Counted from the stretch's first letter, positions 27,729 through 37,031 are shown. The stretch: DNA of 64,000 bases from Bowmanella pacifica (GCF_014645355.1 NZ_BMLS01000003.1:372001-436000); one strand, 5' to 3'. The notes: a model not told the origin generated them from the letters alone. Translations and numbers: made by a program.

Positions 27729-28018
27729 AATACCACGTTATCCTTCCTGCCCTGCTGGCCAGCCTGACATTAGGCTGTACCAGTAATGACGCCCCCTGCG
27801 AACGTATTCTTGAGGTCAAACAACAAGAACAGCAATGTGCCGAATGGCGAAAAGTCATGATGGATAAGGATCATCCCCAACAAGCTCTGACCGCAAAGAA
27901 GCGTTACGAGGAAGCTTGTCTGGAGATCCGTTACTATCGGGACCAGTACGACACCATCTGTAAAGGTGATGAGCGTGCCATAGGTGAACCACGCAAACGC
28001 GAAGAAGAGCAGAACTAA
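27725..28018 (+). CDS. Small cysteine-containing lipoprotein
   Basis: This 97-residue protein has a lipobox signal (ILPALLASLTLGC, Cys 18). The mature part carries further Cys residues at about 25, 38, 64 and 79 and ends in a charged tail (PRKREEEQN). It overlaps the REC-helical-repeat gene by 4 bases, implying coupled translation. I do not recognise the family. It ends at a long palindromic terminator. Confidence 0.8.
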   Translation: MKYHVILPALLASLTLGCTSNDAPCERILEVKQQEQQCAEWRKVMMDKDHPQQALTAKKRYEEACLEIRYYRDQYDTICKGDERAIGEPRKREEEQN

Positions 28019-28023
28019 TAGTG

Positions 28024-28055
28024 CGGCAGGTTGGCTTAAGCCAACCTGCCGTTTT
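28024..28055. terminator. Bidirectional terminator overlapping the pirin stop codon
   Basis: A 12-bp palindromic stem (CGGCAGGTTGGC / GCCAACCTGCCG) with a TTAA loop is followed by TTTT. The TAA stop of the pirin gene (28036-28038) lies in the loop, so the last codons of pirin form part of the hairpin shared with the converging lipoprotein gene. Confidence 0.8.
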
Positions 28056-28863
28056 GATAATCCCGAATCGCTTGTTGGATTTCCTGCTCGGTATTCATCA
28101 CAAAAGGGCCATATTGCACCACAGGCTCGTTGAGTGGTCGTCCCGCCACCAGAATAAAGCGGGCCCCGGTACTGACTTGAATATTAACCTCTTCCCCCTC
28201 ACTAAGTACCGCCAACTGCCCTTTTAACACTGCGGTGTTGGCAACTTGAATCTGGCCTTCATAGGGGTAGACAAAGGCGTTGTGTCCCGCATCAACCGGA
28301 ATAGTTAACTCAGCATCCTGCGCGGCATGAATATCGACAAAAAGCGGGCTAACGGCTTGTGTGGAAACCGGTCCTTGCGCGTCAAATACTCGTCCAACTA
28401 AAATCCTGGCTTTAATACCTGGTTGCACTGTTACTTCGGTGATCTTATCTGCCGCTAAATCCTGATATCCAGGGGTAGACATTTTTTCACTGGCCGGTAA
28501 GTTAACCCACAGTTGAAAACCGCGTAGTAAACCTTCGGTTTGCTGCGGCATTTCTTCATGAATGATGCCTCGCCCGGCGTTCATCCATTGCACACCACCT
28601 GTTTCAATCAGGCCTCGGTTGCCTACCGAGTCCGCATGGGCCATTTTTCCAGCCAGCATGTAAGTCACCGTCTGAAAACCACGGTGAGGATGAGGTGGAA
28701 AACCCGCCAGATAATCTTGTGGCTGGTCAGAACCAAATTCATCCAGCATTAAAAAAGGGTCCAAGCGGGGTAATGCCGGCTGACCAATAATTCGGGTCAG
28801 TGTCACCCCCGCCCCATCCTGGGTTGGAATGCCCGTTACCAATTGCTTTACTTGTCTTTGCAT
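28036..28863 (-). CDS. Pirin-family protein
   Basis: This two-domain cupin protein of 275 residues has the N-terminal metal site PHPHRGFQTVTY, later GIIHEEMPQ (His, Glu), and a C-terminal cupin (VAGRPLNEPVVQYGPFVMN). Bacterial pirins include quercetinases such as YhhW and stress-linked redox proteins. The metal ligands are intact. It is a stand-alone gene with start ATG 28863, convergent with the lipoprotein gene. Confidence 0.92.
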   Translation of the reverse strand: MQRQVKQLVTGIPTQDGAGVTLTRIIGQPALPRLDPFLMLDEFGSDQPQDYLAGFPPHPHRGFQTVTYMLAGKMAHADSVGNRGLIETGGVQWMNAGRGIIHEEMPQQTEGLLRGFQLWVNLPASEKMSTPGYQDLAADKITEVTVQPGIKARILVGRVFDAQGPVSTQAVSPLFVDIHAAQDAELTIPVDAGHNAFVYPYEGQIQVANTAVLKGQLAVLSEGEEVNIQVSTGARFILVAGRPLNEPVVQYGPFVMNTEQEIQQAIRDYQNGRLA

Positions 28864-28959
28864 GATTGCTGCCCGAAGAGTGCTATAGAACCCAATGTAA
28901 GAGAATAAGAAACGAATAAACAGCGCAAGATAATCATGAAACCTTTCGATATAAACGAA

Positions 28960-30162
28960 CTATCCCATCAACTTGTCCACCACGGCGCGGGCAATAGGAA
29001 TAGCCGATGTGGCGGCAGGTGAAGGAGCATTACCCACATGCAAGGTACGCTGGGTTTCAACAAAGCGAAAGTCATGTAGCAACTCGCCTTTATCGGACAC
29101 CGCTTGAGCGCGTACCCCATGCCGGTACGGTAATAAATCCTCAACACTGATTTGTGGACAGTACTTTTGTACGAGTTTCAGATATTCGGATTGACGTAAT
29201 GATTGGTGTAATTCATTCAGGCCACTTCGCCAGTAGCGTTTTGCCAGCGGCCAGAATCCCTGATAGGTCAGGTTATCCCAACAATCTTTCAAATTGATAT
29301 CCGCCCAACTATAGCCTTCTCTGGCTAATGCCAGCACCGCATTGGGCCCCACTGTGACAGTGCCATCAATCATGCGGGTTAAATGCACACCTAAAAAGGG
29401 CAAGGCCGGATCAGGCACCGGATAAATTAAATGGTTAACCAGCTGGTTGTACTTTGGCGGCAATTGGTAATACTCACCACGAAAAGGCAGAATGCGAAAA
29501 TCGCTTTCCAGTCCCTGCATGCTAATAACCCGATCAGCCATCAACCCCGTGCAGTTAAGAAACTGCTGCGCTTTTACCTGCCGCCCGTCTGACAAGCGCA
29601 AAGTCACTTGATCTGGCTGTTCACTAATCCCCTTTAGCTCACTATTAAACCACAGTTCAGCGCCGCCACTGACGGCCTTACTCAGCATCCGGCGGGTAAT
29701 AGCCGGATAATCAGTAATGGCGGTCTGTTCGACAAAAATGGCAGCCGTGCCACGAATAGCAGGTTCCCTTCGGCTTAACTCGGCGGTTTCCAGCCACTGG
29801 GGCGATAAACCATTTTCCTGACTGCGGACAGCCAGTTGTTGCAACCGGGCAAGCTCCGTCTCGTCCGTTGCCACAATTAACTTACCGCATTGCAGCCAGG
29901 CTATGTCTTCCTGACGACAGAAAGCCAAAGTGTCCTGTAGCCCCTGACGGCAATACCTGGCCTTTAAACTGTCTGCAGGATAATAAACGCCAGCATGAAC
30001 TACCCCGGAATTGCGCCCGGTTTGATGACTGGCAGGCTGGCCTTCTTTATCAACAACCAATACTGACTTACCCGGGTAACGCTGCACATATTGCCAGGCA
30101 CAGGCAGCACCAAGGATACCGGCGCCGGCAATAACCAGATCAAAGTGGGCTGGCTTAGTCAT
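28960..30162 (-). CDS. lhgO: L-2-hydroxyglutarate oxidase / dehydrogenase
   Basis: This FAD-dependent membrane-associated enzyme oxidises L-2-hydroxyglutarate to 2-oxoglutarate and feeds electrons to quinone. It has 400 residues. The N-terminal dinucleotide motif is LVIAGAGILGAACAW, followed by SHQTGRNSGVVHAGVYYP, which is typical of LhgO, and the C-terminal HVGNAPSPAATSAIPIA. Its start ATG 30162 overlaps the stop of the upstream lipoprotein gene by 4 bases. Confidence 0.92.
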   Translation of the reverse strand: MTKPAHFDLVIAGAGILGAACAWQYVQRYPGKSVLVVDKEGQPASHQTGRNSGVVHAGVYYPADSLKARYCRQGLQDTLAFCRQEDIAWLQCGKLIVATDETELARLQQLAVRSQENGLSPQWLETAELSRREPAIRGTAAIFVEQTAITDYPAITRRMLSKAVSGGAELWFNSELKGISEQPDQVTLRLSDGRQVKAQQFLNCTGLMADRVISMQGLESDFRILPFRGEYYQLPPKYNQLVNHLIYPVPDPALPFLGVHLTRMIDGTVTVGPNAVLALAREGYSWADINLKDCWDNLTYQGFWPLAKRYWRSGLNELHQSLRQSEYLKLVQKYCPQISVEDLLPYRHGVRAQAVSDKGELLHDFRFVETQRTLHVGNAPSPAATSAIPIARAVVDKLMG

Positions 30163-30998
30163 CGCGCCATCAGATCGTCAAGGTCGTCAATGCGTGCCTG
30201 CAATTCACGCAGCACATGGCGCTTTTGTTTATCGCTTAGCTGCTCTGCCACGCTGACCAACATCTGGGCATAATGGCGACGATTATGTTCATCGGCTTGC
30301 TGTAACTGTGCGGATTGAAACTGTTGCGGCCTGACCAGTAAATCCATAAACCCTTTCCGCCAAGATTGGCTGTCGTCCCTGCTCAGCAGCATTTGCTTGG
30401 CCTGAGCCTGCCAACTGCGACGATAAAGCATACGTGCCTCAAAAGTTGGCTGAAAACCCTCGTTCCATTTAGCCACCTCGGCTTTTTGTGCCGAGCTCAG
30501 TCTGCCGGTCCATTCTTGCAAATCCTCCACACGGTTTTCCAGATCCCGCGCCAGGCGCTCTTCAGGGCTGAATTCGTTGCGCTGCTGCTCTCTGTCAACT
30601 TGCTGCTTGTCCAACTCGGTAAATAACGCCTCAATCTGTTCATCCGTTAACAATAGCGCCAAGTCGGTCAGATCCGCAGCAAGGTAATTTAACAATGACA
30701 TCCAATGTCCACGGCCTCTGGCGAACACCTCCTGCCACTGAGGTTCACTCATCTGCCCGGCTTCCAATTGTTGCCTTAAGGCTTGTAAGTCATCCCGGTA
30801 ACGCGGTAACTGCTGATTACGGTGCCATACCAACCAGTCAGCCATTTTGCTGTCGAACTGCTTCTTTTGCGCCCGATTGAGATCAACATAGTCATCTAGG
30901 TACCAATGCACCAACCAATCCAGATTGTTATATACAAAAGTGGTTGAGCAACCGCTCAAACCCAGTACCAGCAAAATTGCCGCGAGAATTCTTGCCAT
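30159..30998 (-). CDS. DUF6279-type lipoprotein
   Basis: This 279-residue predicted lipoprotein begins MARILAAILLVLGLSGCSTT (lipobox LSGC, Cys 17) and continues VYNNLDWLVHWYLDDYVDLN. The rest is highly charged and helical (QKKQFDSKMADWLVWHR, EEQRNEFSPEERLARDLE-like stretches). The N-terminal signature fits the uncharacterised DUF6279 family. ATG 30998 has GGAGAGG upstream; an upstream extension of the frame to 31082 is rejected because it would bury the signal peptide. It is co-transcribed with lhgO. Confidence 0.82.
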   Translation of the reverse strand: MARILAAILLVLGLSGCSTTFVYNNLDWLVHWYLDDYVDLNRAQKKQFDSKMADWLVWHRNQQLPRYRDDLQALRQQLEAGQMSEPQWQEVFARGRGHWMSLLNYLAADLTDLALLLTDEQIEALFTELDKQQVDREQQRNEFSPEERLARDLENRVEDLQEWTGRLSSAQKAEVAKWNEGFQPTFEARMLYRRSWQAQAKQMLLSRDDSQSWRKGFMDLLVRPQQFQSAQLQQADEHNRRHYAQMLVSVAEQLSDKQKRHVLRELQARIDDLDDLMAR

Positions 30999-31144
30999 AA
31001 CCTCTCCTTTTCTAGCGAGTGTAGCAACCGAGCATCCTGAAACAATGGGTAAGTTGTTACTGAAGATGAGAAAGTTGTCCATACAACTAGCGGCAGCCTT
31101 ATACTGGCGTTTATGCTAGAAGCTAGCAATACAAGGGAGCTGAA

Positions 31145-32146
31145 ATGAAACGTATAGCAGTATTAACTTCTGGCGGTGACGCCCCAGGTATGAATGCCGC
31201 CATTCGTGCCATCGTTCTGGCCGGTCACTACTTCGGCTTGGATGTTATTGGTTATCGGCATGGATTTAACGGCTTGTTGGAGCAGGAATACCAAGTCCTG
31301 CAAACCTCTGATGTGAACAACATAATTCAACGTGGTGGCACTATCTTAAAAAGTGCCCGCTGCAAACCTTTTAAAACCGAAGAAGGGGGGCAACAAGCCG
31401 CGGCAAACTTGCAGGCGTTGGAGATTGACGCACTGATTATTATTGGTGGAGATGGCTCTTTTCATGGTGCGGTACATCTTAGCCAATTCTGGTCAGGGGC
31501 TATCATTGGATTACCCGGTACTATTGACAACGATATCAACGGCACAGATGCCACCATTGGTTATTACACTGCCATTGATACCGCACTTGAGAGTATCGAC
31601 AAAGTGCGCGATACCGCCGATGCCTTTGAACGCATTTTCCTGATAGAAGTCATGGGAAGACATGCTGGCTTTATCGGCCTGAGTGCTGCGGTGTGCTCAG
31701 GTGCCGAACAAGTGTTGCTACCCGAGCTATATACAGATCGCCTGCCCGACTTGCAGGCATTGGTGGAGCATATTCAAACCGCCCAAAAAATTCGCGGAAA
31801 ATGCAGCTACATCATGGTGGTATCAGAGAATATCTGGCCAGGTGGTGCGGCCGACCTTGCCAACCAATTAGCCGAAAAAACCGCGATAGACTGCCGACCG
31901 GTGATCCTCGGCCATGTACAAAGAGGCGGCTCGCCCGTCAGTCTGGATAGGATCCTAGCCTCAAAACTAGGGGCCTATGCGGTAGAAGCCGCCCGGGCTG
32001 GAAAAACCGGCATTATGATCGGAGAGAGAAATCAAAAGGTGGTGGAAGTTCCCTTTGAACAAACCTGGCTAAAAACCAAGGCCCTTGATCCTTATCTGTT
32101 GCATATCCAGCAGGAAATGTTCGATCTGGTTAAAAACAGCCAATAA
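31145..32146 (+). CDS. pfkA: ATP-dependent 6-phosphofructokinase
   Basis: This enzyme phosphorylates fructose 6-phosphate in glycolysis. It has 333 residues. GGDGSFHGA carries the Gly that marks the ATP-using form (PPi enzymes have Asp). PGTIDNDINGTDATIG holds the catalytic Asp, and EVMGRHAGF and LGHVQRGGSPVSLDRI bind sugar phosphate. AAGGGAGCTGAA precedes the ATG. It is divergent from the DUF6279-lhgO pair and monocistronic. Confidence 0.95.
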   Translation: MKRIAVLTSGGDAPGMNAAIRAIVLAGHYFGLDVIGYRHGFNGLLEQEYQVLQTSDVNNIIQRGGTILKSARCKPFKTEEGGQQAAANLQALEIDALIIIGGDGSFHGAVHLSQFWSGAIIGLPGTIDNDINGTDATIGYYTAIDTALESIDKVRDTADAFERIFLIEVMGRHAGFIGLSAAVCSGAEQVLLPELYTDRLPDLQALVEHIQTAQKIRGKCSYIMVVSENIWPGGAADLANQLAEKTAIDCRPVILGHVQRGGSPVSLDRILASKLGAYAVEAARAGKTGIMIGERNQKVVEVPFEQTWLKTKALDPYLLHIQQEMFDLVKNSQ

Positions 32147-32169
32147 AAAAGCCCCGCTATCGCGGGGCT
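32145..32169 (-). terminator. Terminator serving the small exported-protein gene
   Basis: The stem AGCCCCGC / GCGGGGCT has a 4-base loop. The A-run on its left (32145-32149) reads as a U-tract only on the minus strand. It therefore fits as the terminator of the minus-strand gene at 32255-32647. On the plus strand it starts 3 bp after the pfkA stop and is followed by A, so it is a stem without a U-tract for pfkA. Confidence 0.7.
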
Positions 32170-32254
32170 AAAAAAATTGGGCAAAGCCATTTATCTGATA
32201 AGAGGCGTCAAGACCACAGACAAATGACGCCCAATACTTTGCCACTTCAGCTAG

Positions 32255-32647
32255 TTAGCTGATACGGGAAATCAATTCCTGACCAATAGCCGTGGTGATG
32301 TGGCCGTTTGCTTCAGCCCACTGCTGTAACGCCATGCCGTCTTTTTCAACTTTCTGCAGGTCGTTCTTGCTCATTTTCTTAATCATGAAAGTACCCACTT
32401 CAGCAGCGTTATTCTCCATGGAATAACGGATCAGGCTTTGGCCACCGCAGCTAATGCCATCGTAGTAATCACCCAGGCGCAAATTGTAGTCATCCTGAAC
32501 CTGCTTTACCTTTTTACGCAGTTCGGCTTTATCGTCGTTTTTAACAATAGTGCAGATATTCTGCAGATCATCATTGATATCGGCAACGCTTAACGGAGAT
32601 ACCACCAGGGTAGCTAAACCAAACAGAACTAAAGCAGATTTTTTCAT
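32255..32647 (-). CDS. Small exported protein, probable DUF3718
   Basis: This 130-residue protein from ATG 32647 begins MKKSALVLFGLATLVVSPLS and has a cleavable signal ending at SVA. The mature part (LQNICTIVKNDDKAELRKKV, YYDGISCGGQSLIRYSMENN) has two Cys and resembles DUF3718 proteins of Shewanella and Alteromonas. The role is unknown. The frame extends upstream to 32677, but ATG 32647 places the signal peptide at the N-terminus. Confidence 0.7.
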   Translation of the reverse strand: MKKSALVLFGLATLVVSPLSVADINDDLQNICTIVKNDDKAELRKKVKQVQDDYNLRLGDYYDGISCGGQSLIRYSMENNAAEVGTFMIKKMSKNDLQKVEKDGMALQQWAEANGHITTAIGQELISRIS

Positions 32648-32890
32648 GGATAACAGCCTCTTAATTGAAGGTTTCAACTCTTGACGGCGCGCATCATACA
32701 GATGAATTTTCCTTCAACCTACGTGCATAAATGCACCTATGTATAGGTTTCCATACCTTTTATCGGCAACATAGTGAATACACCGCAATAACAACATGCG
32801 AGCATTGATAAAAAAGTGGCTTGCTTTGAACATGCACTATACTCAGAAAAAATGCCTTCACTCGCAGCACACGCACCAAGGAACAACAAT

Positions 32891-33571
32891 ATGCAGCCAA
32901 CACGTATTTCTTTGCTGGCCCTCGCATTATTCAGTCATCAGGCCTTGGCTCAATGGTCTGTTACTACTAGCTTTGTCTCTGATTATCTGTTCAATGGAGT
33001 AAGTCAGACGAATGAAAATCCGGCCCTACAAGGCAGCCTGGATTGGGTTGGCAACAAGGGTTGGTATGCCGGGGTGTGGGGGTCAAATGTCGATTTTGGC
33101 GATGATACTAAAATAGAGGCCGATATCTACGGCGGCTACACTTATACCCTGTCTGACAACCTCAACCTTGATGTCGGCGTAGCCCAATACACTTATTATG
33201 GGGCCAGTTACAGCAGCGATGGGAATTATCCAGAAGCCTATATGAAATGGGGCTTGGGCAACACATCGCTGAATTTTTGGTACTCCTGGGACTACTTTGG
33301 TACCGGTGCCGGGCATTACATAATGATGTTAAATCATAATGTTCAGGTCAGCGATTCGTTCTCAATCCTATTGGGCATAGATAAGTCCACCAGTATGGAC
33401 AAGGATAAATGGCAATGGGAGCCGGGCGATGATGATTATATTCACTGGCAGGCCACCGCGAATTTCAGCCGCTGGGGGTTGGATATGTCGTTAGGCGTGC
33501 AAGGCACGGATCTGGATACCTACGGCGATACCAAGGTCCTGTTCACTTTGGGCCGAACCTTTACCTTTTAA
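32891..33571 (+). CDS. TorF-family putative outer-membrane porin
   Basis: This 226-residue outer-membrane beta-barrel candidate starts MQPTRISLLALALFSHQALA with a signal peptide. The mature protein has alternating aromatic beta strands (SVTTSFVSDYLFNGVSQTNE, QGSLDWVGNKGWYAGVWGSN) and ends with the terminal-strand motif VLFTLGRTFTF, with F at the end as in outer-membrane proteins. The N-terminal 'SDYLFRGxSQTxxxPAxQ' signature is typical of TorF/Gcw_chp proteins. AAGGAAC precedes ATG 32891. The substrate is unknown. Confidence 0.85.
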   Translation: MQPTRISLLALALFSHQALAQWSVTTSFVSDYLFNGVSQTNENPALQGSLDWVGNKGWYAGVWGSNVDFGDDTKIEADIYGGYTYTLSDNLNLDVGVAQYTYYGASYSSDGNYPEAYMKWGLGNTSLNFWYSWDYFGTGAGHYIMMLNHNVQVSDSFSILLGIDKSTSMDKDKWQWEPGDDDYIHWQATANFSRWGLDMSLGVQGTDLDTYGDTKVLFTLGRTFTF

Positions 33572-33620
33572 TCCCAGGGCATTAGTTGCTACGGGGTACT
33601 AGCTGCTGAATAAGACAATC

Positions 33621-33641
33621 GGGGCGCGGTCATAGCGCCCC
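33621..33641. terminator. Hairpin between converging porin and response-regulator genes
   Basis: A 7-bp GC-only stem (GGGGCGC / GCGCCCC) with a 7-base loop lies between the two converging stops. No U-tract is present on either strand, so its role as a terminator is weakly supported. Confidence 0.4.
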
Positions 33642-33647
33642 AAACGC

Positions 33648-34466
33648 TTACTGATGAATCATGGATTTCACTCTGTCCCTGTGACTGCGACTGACTTTCA
33701 GTTCAGTGCCGTTTTGCAATACCAGGTGGTATTCGCCGCTGACATGGCTGACCAACTTACTGACGTAGTGAATATTAGCAATAGCGCTGCGATGCACCCT
33801 GACAAAGCGTCTTGGATCCAATTCCTCTTCCAGCTCTTTCATGGTGCGCCGCATAATGTGAGTACCATTACCGGCATGCACACACATGTAATCCCCGGCT
33901 GCATCAATCCATTGAATATCGTTGACCGGTACACGAGTGACTTCATTACCGTCTTTGATGGCCAGAATGTCCGCGTACTGGCTAATAGGCTGACCATCGG
34001 CCAGCCGTCTGAGGATTTCCTCACAGTCATCGCCGGTAATATCAGCCACTAGCCGTGCTAACCTGTCTTTCTGTGTGCCATCCTGGCGCAAGGCAAGCAC
34101 ATGGCTAACTTTATCTACCGCGGCTTTCAGGCGCTTCTCGTCCACTGGCTTTAATACGTAATCCAATGCATGTACGTCAAAGGCTTTAATGGCGTATGAA
34201 TCGTAGGCCGTAACAAACACAATCAACGGCATGCTGCGCTGCTTCTCACGCAATTCATTAATGACCTGAAAGCCATTTAATCCCGGCATCTGAATGTCCA
34301 TAAACACCAAATCCGGCTGCAATTTACTGATCTTATCTACCGCTTCCACGCCGTTTTTACACTCGTCCAACAATTCAATGTTGGCAAAGTCAGCCAAGCG
34401 AACCGCCAGGCCACGTCGTGCTAAGGGTTCATCGTCGACAATAATCGTTTTAATCTTGGTTTGCAT
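33648..34466 (-). CDS. LytTR-family response regulator
   Basis: This 272-residue DNA-binding response regulator has a REC domain (D11, D12, phospho-acceptor D57, K106) followed by a linker and a LytTR domain at about 165-270 (DYMCVHAGNGTHIMRRTMKE, FVRVHRSAIANIHYVSKL). It resembles AlgR/BtsR-type regulators. It overlaps the upstream kinase gene by 17 bases, so the two are a cognate pair. Its targets are unknown; the nearby porin and Mpo1-like genes are candidates only by position. Confidence 0.92.
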   Translation of the reverse strand: MQTKIKTIIVDDEPLARRGLAVRLADFANIELLDECKNGVEAVDKISKLQPDLVFMDIQMPGLNGFQVINELREKQRSMPLIVFVTAYDSYAIKAFDVHALDYVLKPVDEKRLKAAVDKVSHVLALRQDGTQKDRLARLVADITGDDCEEILRRLADGQPISQYADILAIKDGNEVTRVPVNDIQWIDAAGDYMCVHAGNGTHIMRRTMKELEEELDPRRFVRVHRSAIANIHYVSKLVSHVSGEYHLVLQNGTELKVSRSHRDRVKSMIHQ

Positions 34467-35541
34467 CCTGACCTACCTGATAAGGAATTCTGATACTGAC
34501 TTTCACGCCCGACGGTGCATTATGGGCGATAACGAAGGAGAAATTATTACCATACAAAGATTGCAGTCGTTCGCGAATATTTGACAGCCCGACACCGCCA
34601 TGTCGCTGCAACTGCCCGTTACTGATCTCTGCACCAGGGCCATTATCCGTGACTTCAATCAGTAAATCCCGGCCAAACGCCTTGGCACTGATACTGATTT
34701 GCCCTCCTTGTTCAGTTTTGGCAATGGCATACTTAATGGCATTTTCAATAATAGGCTGAAGAATGAGACTGGGCACCAGTGCATCTCGCGCCTCTCCTGC
34801 CACATCCCAACTTACCGTTAGTCGGTCTTCGAAACGGACTTTTTCTATATCAAGATACATCTCGATAGCTTGAATTTCCTGCTCCAGTGGCACTTTCTTA
34901 ATGGGATCTTTATCAAGCGAATAACGCAAGAAATCGCTCAGCCTCGACACCATGGCATTAGCGGTATCATTTTCCTTTATCAACACCAGGGTCGATATGG
35001 CGTTGAGGGTATTGAACAGAAAATGGGGATTAAGCTGATAACGCAACATTTTCAGATGCGCCTGATGCGCCATGGTTGAGGCTTTCAACGCATTCTGCTT
35101 TTCCTGCTGCAGCAACTGATAGTACTTAATTCCAAAGTACAGGCCGCTCCAGCAGACAATCACAGAAAAGGAGTTAACACTATTAGAAAAATAGAAAATC
35201 CATTCATCTGGCCGGTAACCATGCTTATAGATTTCCCAGTAATTGATGTTTTTAATAACCGCCCAAATCACCCCGACAATGTAAGAGCAGACCAAGGCCG
35301 CTAGTACCATTTGCCAGGTCTGCAGGCGCCACAGTCGACGGAAAACATAGCGCAGTGGGATGGTAATCAACCAACCAGCATAGGCATTAAGCAATATCAC
35401 AAACAACCAGATACTGCGCATATCATGCAAGAAGGAACCAAGGTAATAGATCAGCGCAAAGCCAACCCAGCCCCCGGTATGCAGTACCCAGAATTGACGC
35501 TCTCTGTCGTCAAACAATTTCAGCCCGTGAATCAAACCCAA
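34450..35541 (-). CDS. LytS/AlgZ-type sensor histidine kinase
   Basis: This 363-residue membrane kinase has about four TM helices in residues 20-140, then the His_kinase domain with the phospho-acceptor H173 in LNPHFLFNTLNAIS. The N-box is IENAIKYAI and the glycine box is GGVGLSNIRERL. The start is TTG at 35541, because no ATG lies near the N-terminus and the first helix would be lost with any later Met. It is coupled to the LytTR regulator by a 17-base overlap. The signal is unknown. Confidence 0.9.
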   Translation of the reverse strand: MGLIHGLKLFDDRERQFWVLHTGGWVGFALIYYLGSFLHDMRSIWLFVILLNAYAGWLITIPLRYVFRRLWRLQTWQMVLAALVCSYIVGVIWAVIKNINYWEIYKHGYRPDEWIFYFSNSVNSFSVIVCWSGLYFGIKYYQLLQQEKQNALKASTMAHQAHLKMLRYQLNPHFLFNTLNAISTLVLIKENDTANAMVSRLSDFLRYSLDKDPIKKVPLEQEIQAIEMYLDIEKVRFEDRLTVSWDVAGEARDALVPSLILQPIIENAIKYAIAKTEQGGQISISAKAFGRDLLIEVTDNGPGAEISNGQLQRHGGVGLSNIRERLQSLYGNNFSFVIAHNAPSGVKVSIRIPYQVGQDANQD

Positions 35542-35665
35542 CTCTCAGGAAAAAACAACCACTTGAATTATACGGCTTTACTCAGCAGACCAGAGGCCGC
35601 TGGTCGTGAGCCTGACGTCATCTGCCGCATGTTGCAAAAGCGTACCCTCAGGCCTCAGACGTATT

Positions 35666-36127
35666 TTAATAGCTGATGTTCATGCGTTTGAGCCAATGCA
35701 CCCACCACCAGGCAGGCCCTACCAGCAAAAATTGCAGATCTTTGAAAAATGAGGGTTTCTTGCCTTCAATATGGTGACCGATAAATTGCAGGATCCACAT
35801 AACGACAAATAACGCCAAACAAAACTGCCATACCGAGATATTCAGTACAACCAGCACTTTAATTCCCAAAAACACCACTATGGATAACAGGGTCATCGCG
35901 GCGCCAATAGGCCCGGACAACTTGAAATAATAGTAAAGCGTGGGGATGATCAGAACATGGGCCCAGGTGGCACCAAAATAATCGATAAAGTCCGGCACAG
36001 GTATCGACCAAAGCAGACCGATAGTGACAAAATAGATTGTCGGCACCGCAATGGCGTGGATCAGGATATTGGTTTTATTGGTATGGCTCTCACCATATTC
36101 CCGCAATAATACATCGATCTGTCGCAT
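35666..36127 (-). CDS. Mpo1-like (DUF962) membrane protein
   Basis: This 153-residue integral membrane protein has four TM segments (NILIHAIAVPTIYFVTIGLL, HVLIIPTLYYYFKLSGPIG and others). It starts MRQIDVLLREYGESHTNKTN and holds the His-rich motif FIGHHIEGKKPSFFKDL near its C-terminus. It matches the Mpo1/YGL010w family; yeast Mpo1 is an iron dioxygenase in 2-hydroxy fatty-acid alpha-oxidation. The bacterial role is unproven. It is transcribed with, or near, the PilZ gene (gap about 40 bp). Confidence 0.85.
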   Translation of the reverse strand: MRQIDVLLREYGESHTNKTNILIHAIAVPTIYFVTIGLLWSIPVPDFIDYFGATWAHVLIIPTLYYYFKLSGPIGAAMTLLSIVVFLGIKVLVVLNISVWQFCLALFVVMWILQFIGHHIEGKKPSFFKDLQFLLVGPAWWWVHWLKRMNISY

Positions 36128-36165
36128 CAGTCTCGCTCCTTTGTCGCTGGCAAGGCTCCCCTCGC

Positions 36166-36849
36166 CTAGAAGTCTATAAGTATTTCTGATAACAGTGGGT
36201 TGATTTGTTCCTCACCCGACTCAAACTTTACCCCATAATAGCTATATAACTCATCGGCTTTATGGTTCATTACCTGTCCCTTAAGACGATAAACACTGTC
36301 CTTTTGCGGGCGAATCGATAACAGCAAGTTTTTGCCGGTTAGCTTATTGTCACCCTGTACTGCTCGTTTTATGCCGATTCGACAACCACTGGCGGAAATA
36401 TCCAATACCACACCATCAAATAAGGGCGCCCCCGTTTCTGCTGTCGCCAGCTCCACCGGGGTCCGGGTACTGGTTCGTTTATCTGAACGCAATCCTTGGT
36501 TCTGAATGGCCATAGGAAAACTAATGAAAACTAATGGCGTTGGCTTCGTTGCCACCAACAGGATACGGCTTTTAAAGGCGATCACCTCACCGGTTTCATC
36601 TTCCAGGATAAAACGCACGATAATACTGTTGTCGGTGTAAATCGCATCTTTCAGATTACCCCACTTGGCTTCATCTGGATAACGCAAAATAATACAGCGC
36701 GTGCCGTCCATACCCACAAATTCAGTGCGAACGCGTTTAGCCGCATTGGGTGACTTAACCTGAACATCGAGGACCATCCCAGGTCGCATAGAACGCAGCT
36801 TGCGTAAATCGGAATTCGATAGCCCTACTTTTTCATTTAAAATTGCCAT
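36166..36849 (-). CDS. PilZ-domain protein with YcgR-like N-terminal domain
   Basis: This 227-residue cytoplasmic protein has an N-terminal YcgR-type beta domain (GMVLDVQVKSPNAAKRVRTE) and a C-terminal PilZ domain at about 120-225. The c-di-GMP-binding motifs are present: RTSTR (R-x3-R) and DISASGCRIG (D/N-x-S-x2-G). Proteins of this type bind c-di-GMP and slow the flagellar motor or adjust surface behaviour. The target is unknown. Confidence 0.9.
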   Translation of the reverse strand: MAILNEKVGLSNSDLRKLRSMRPGMVLDVQVKSPNAAKRVRTEFVGMDGTRCIILRYPDEAKWGNLKDAIYTDNSIIVRFILEDETGEVIAFKSRILLVATKPTPLVFISFPMAIQNQGLRSDKRTSTRTPVELATAETGAPLFDGVVLDISASGCRIGIKRAVQGDNKLTGKNLLLSIRPQKDSVYRLKGQVMNHKADELYSYYGVKFESGEEQINPLLSEILIDF

Positions 36850-37031
36850 GTATTCAACCGTTGGGGCCTACCAGATGAGATTTTATCTTTATGATTTAAA
36901 ACGCATAATATCGGTCAGCACCGACGTCACGCTGGCTTACTCACCAATGTAGCCCTATGTCGAGACAAACACAACGCTCATTCAATAACGAATTACCTGC
37001 CATAAGCCCGGCAGTATAAGGTTTAGCCGCT

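Noticed and set aside
32145-32169. Hairpin after pfkA read as a pfkA terminator
   Set aside because: The plus strand has A after the stem. The U-tract is on the minus strand, which serves the gene at 32255.
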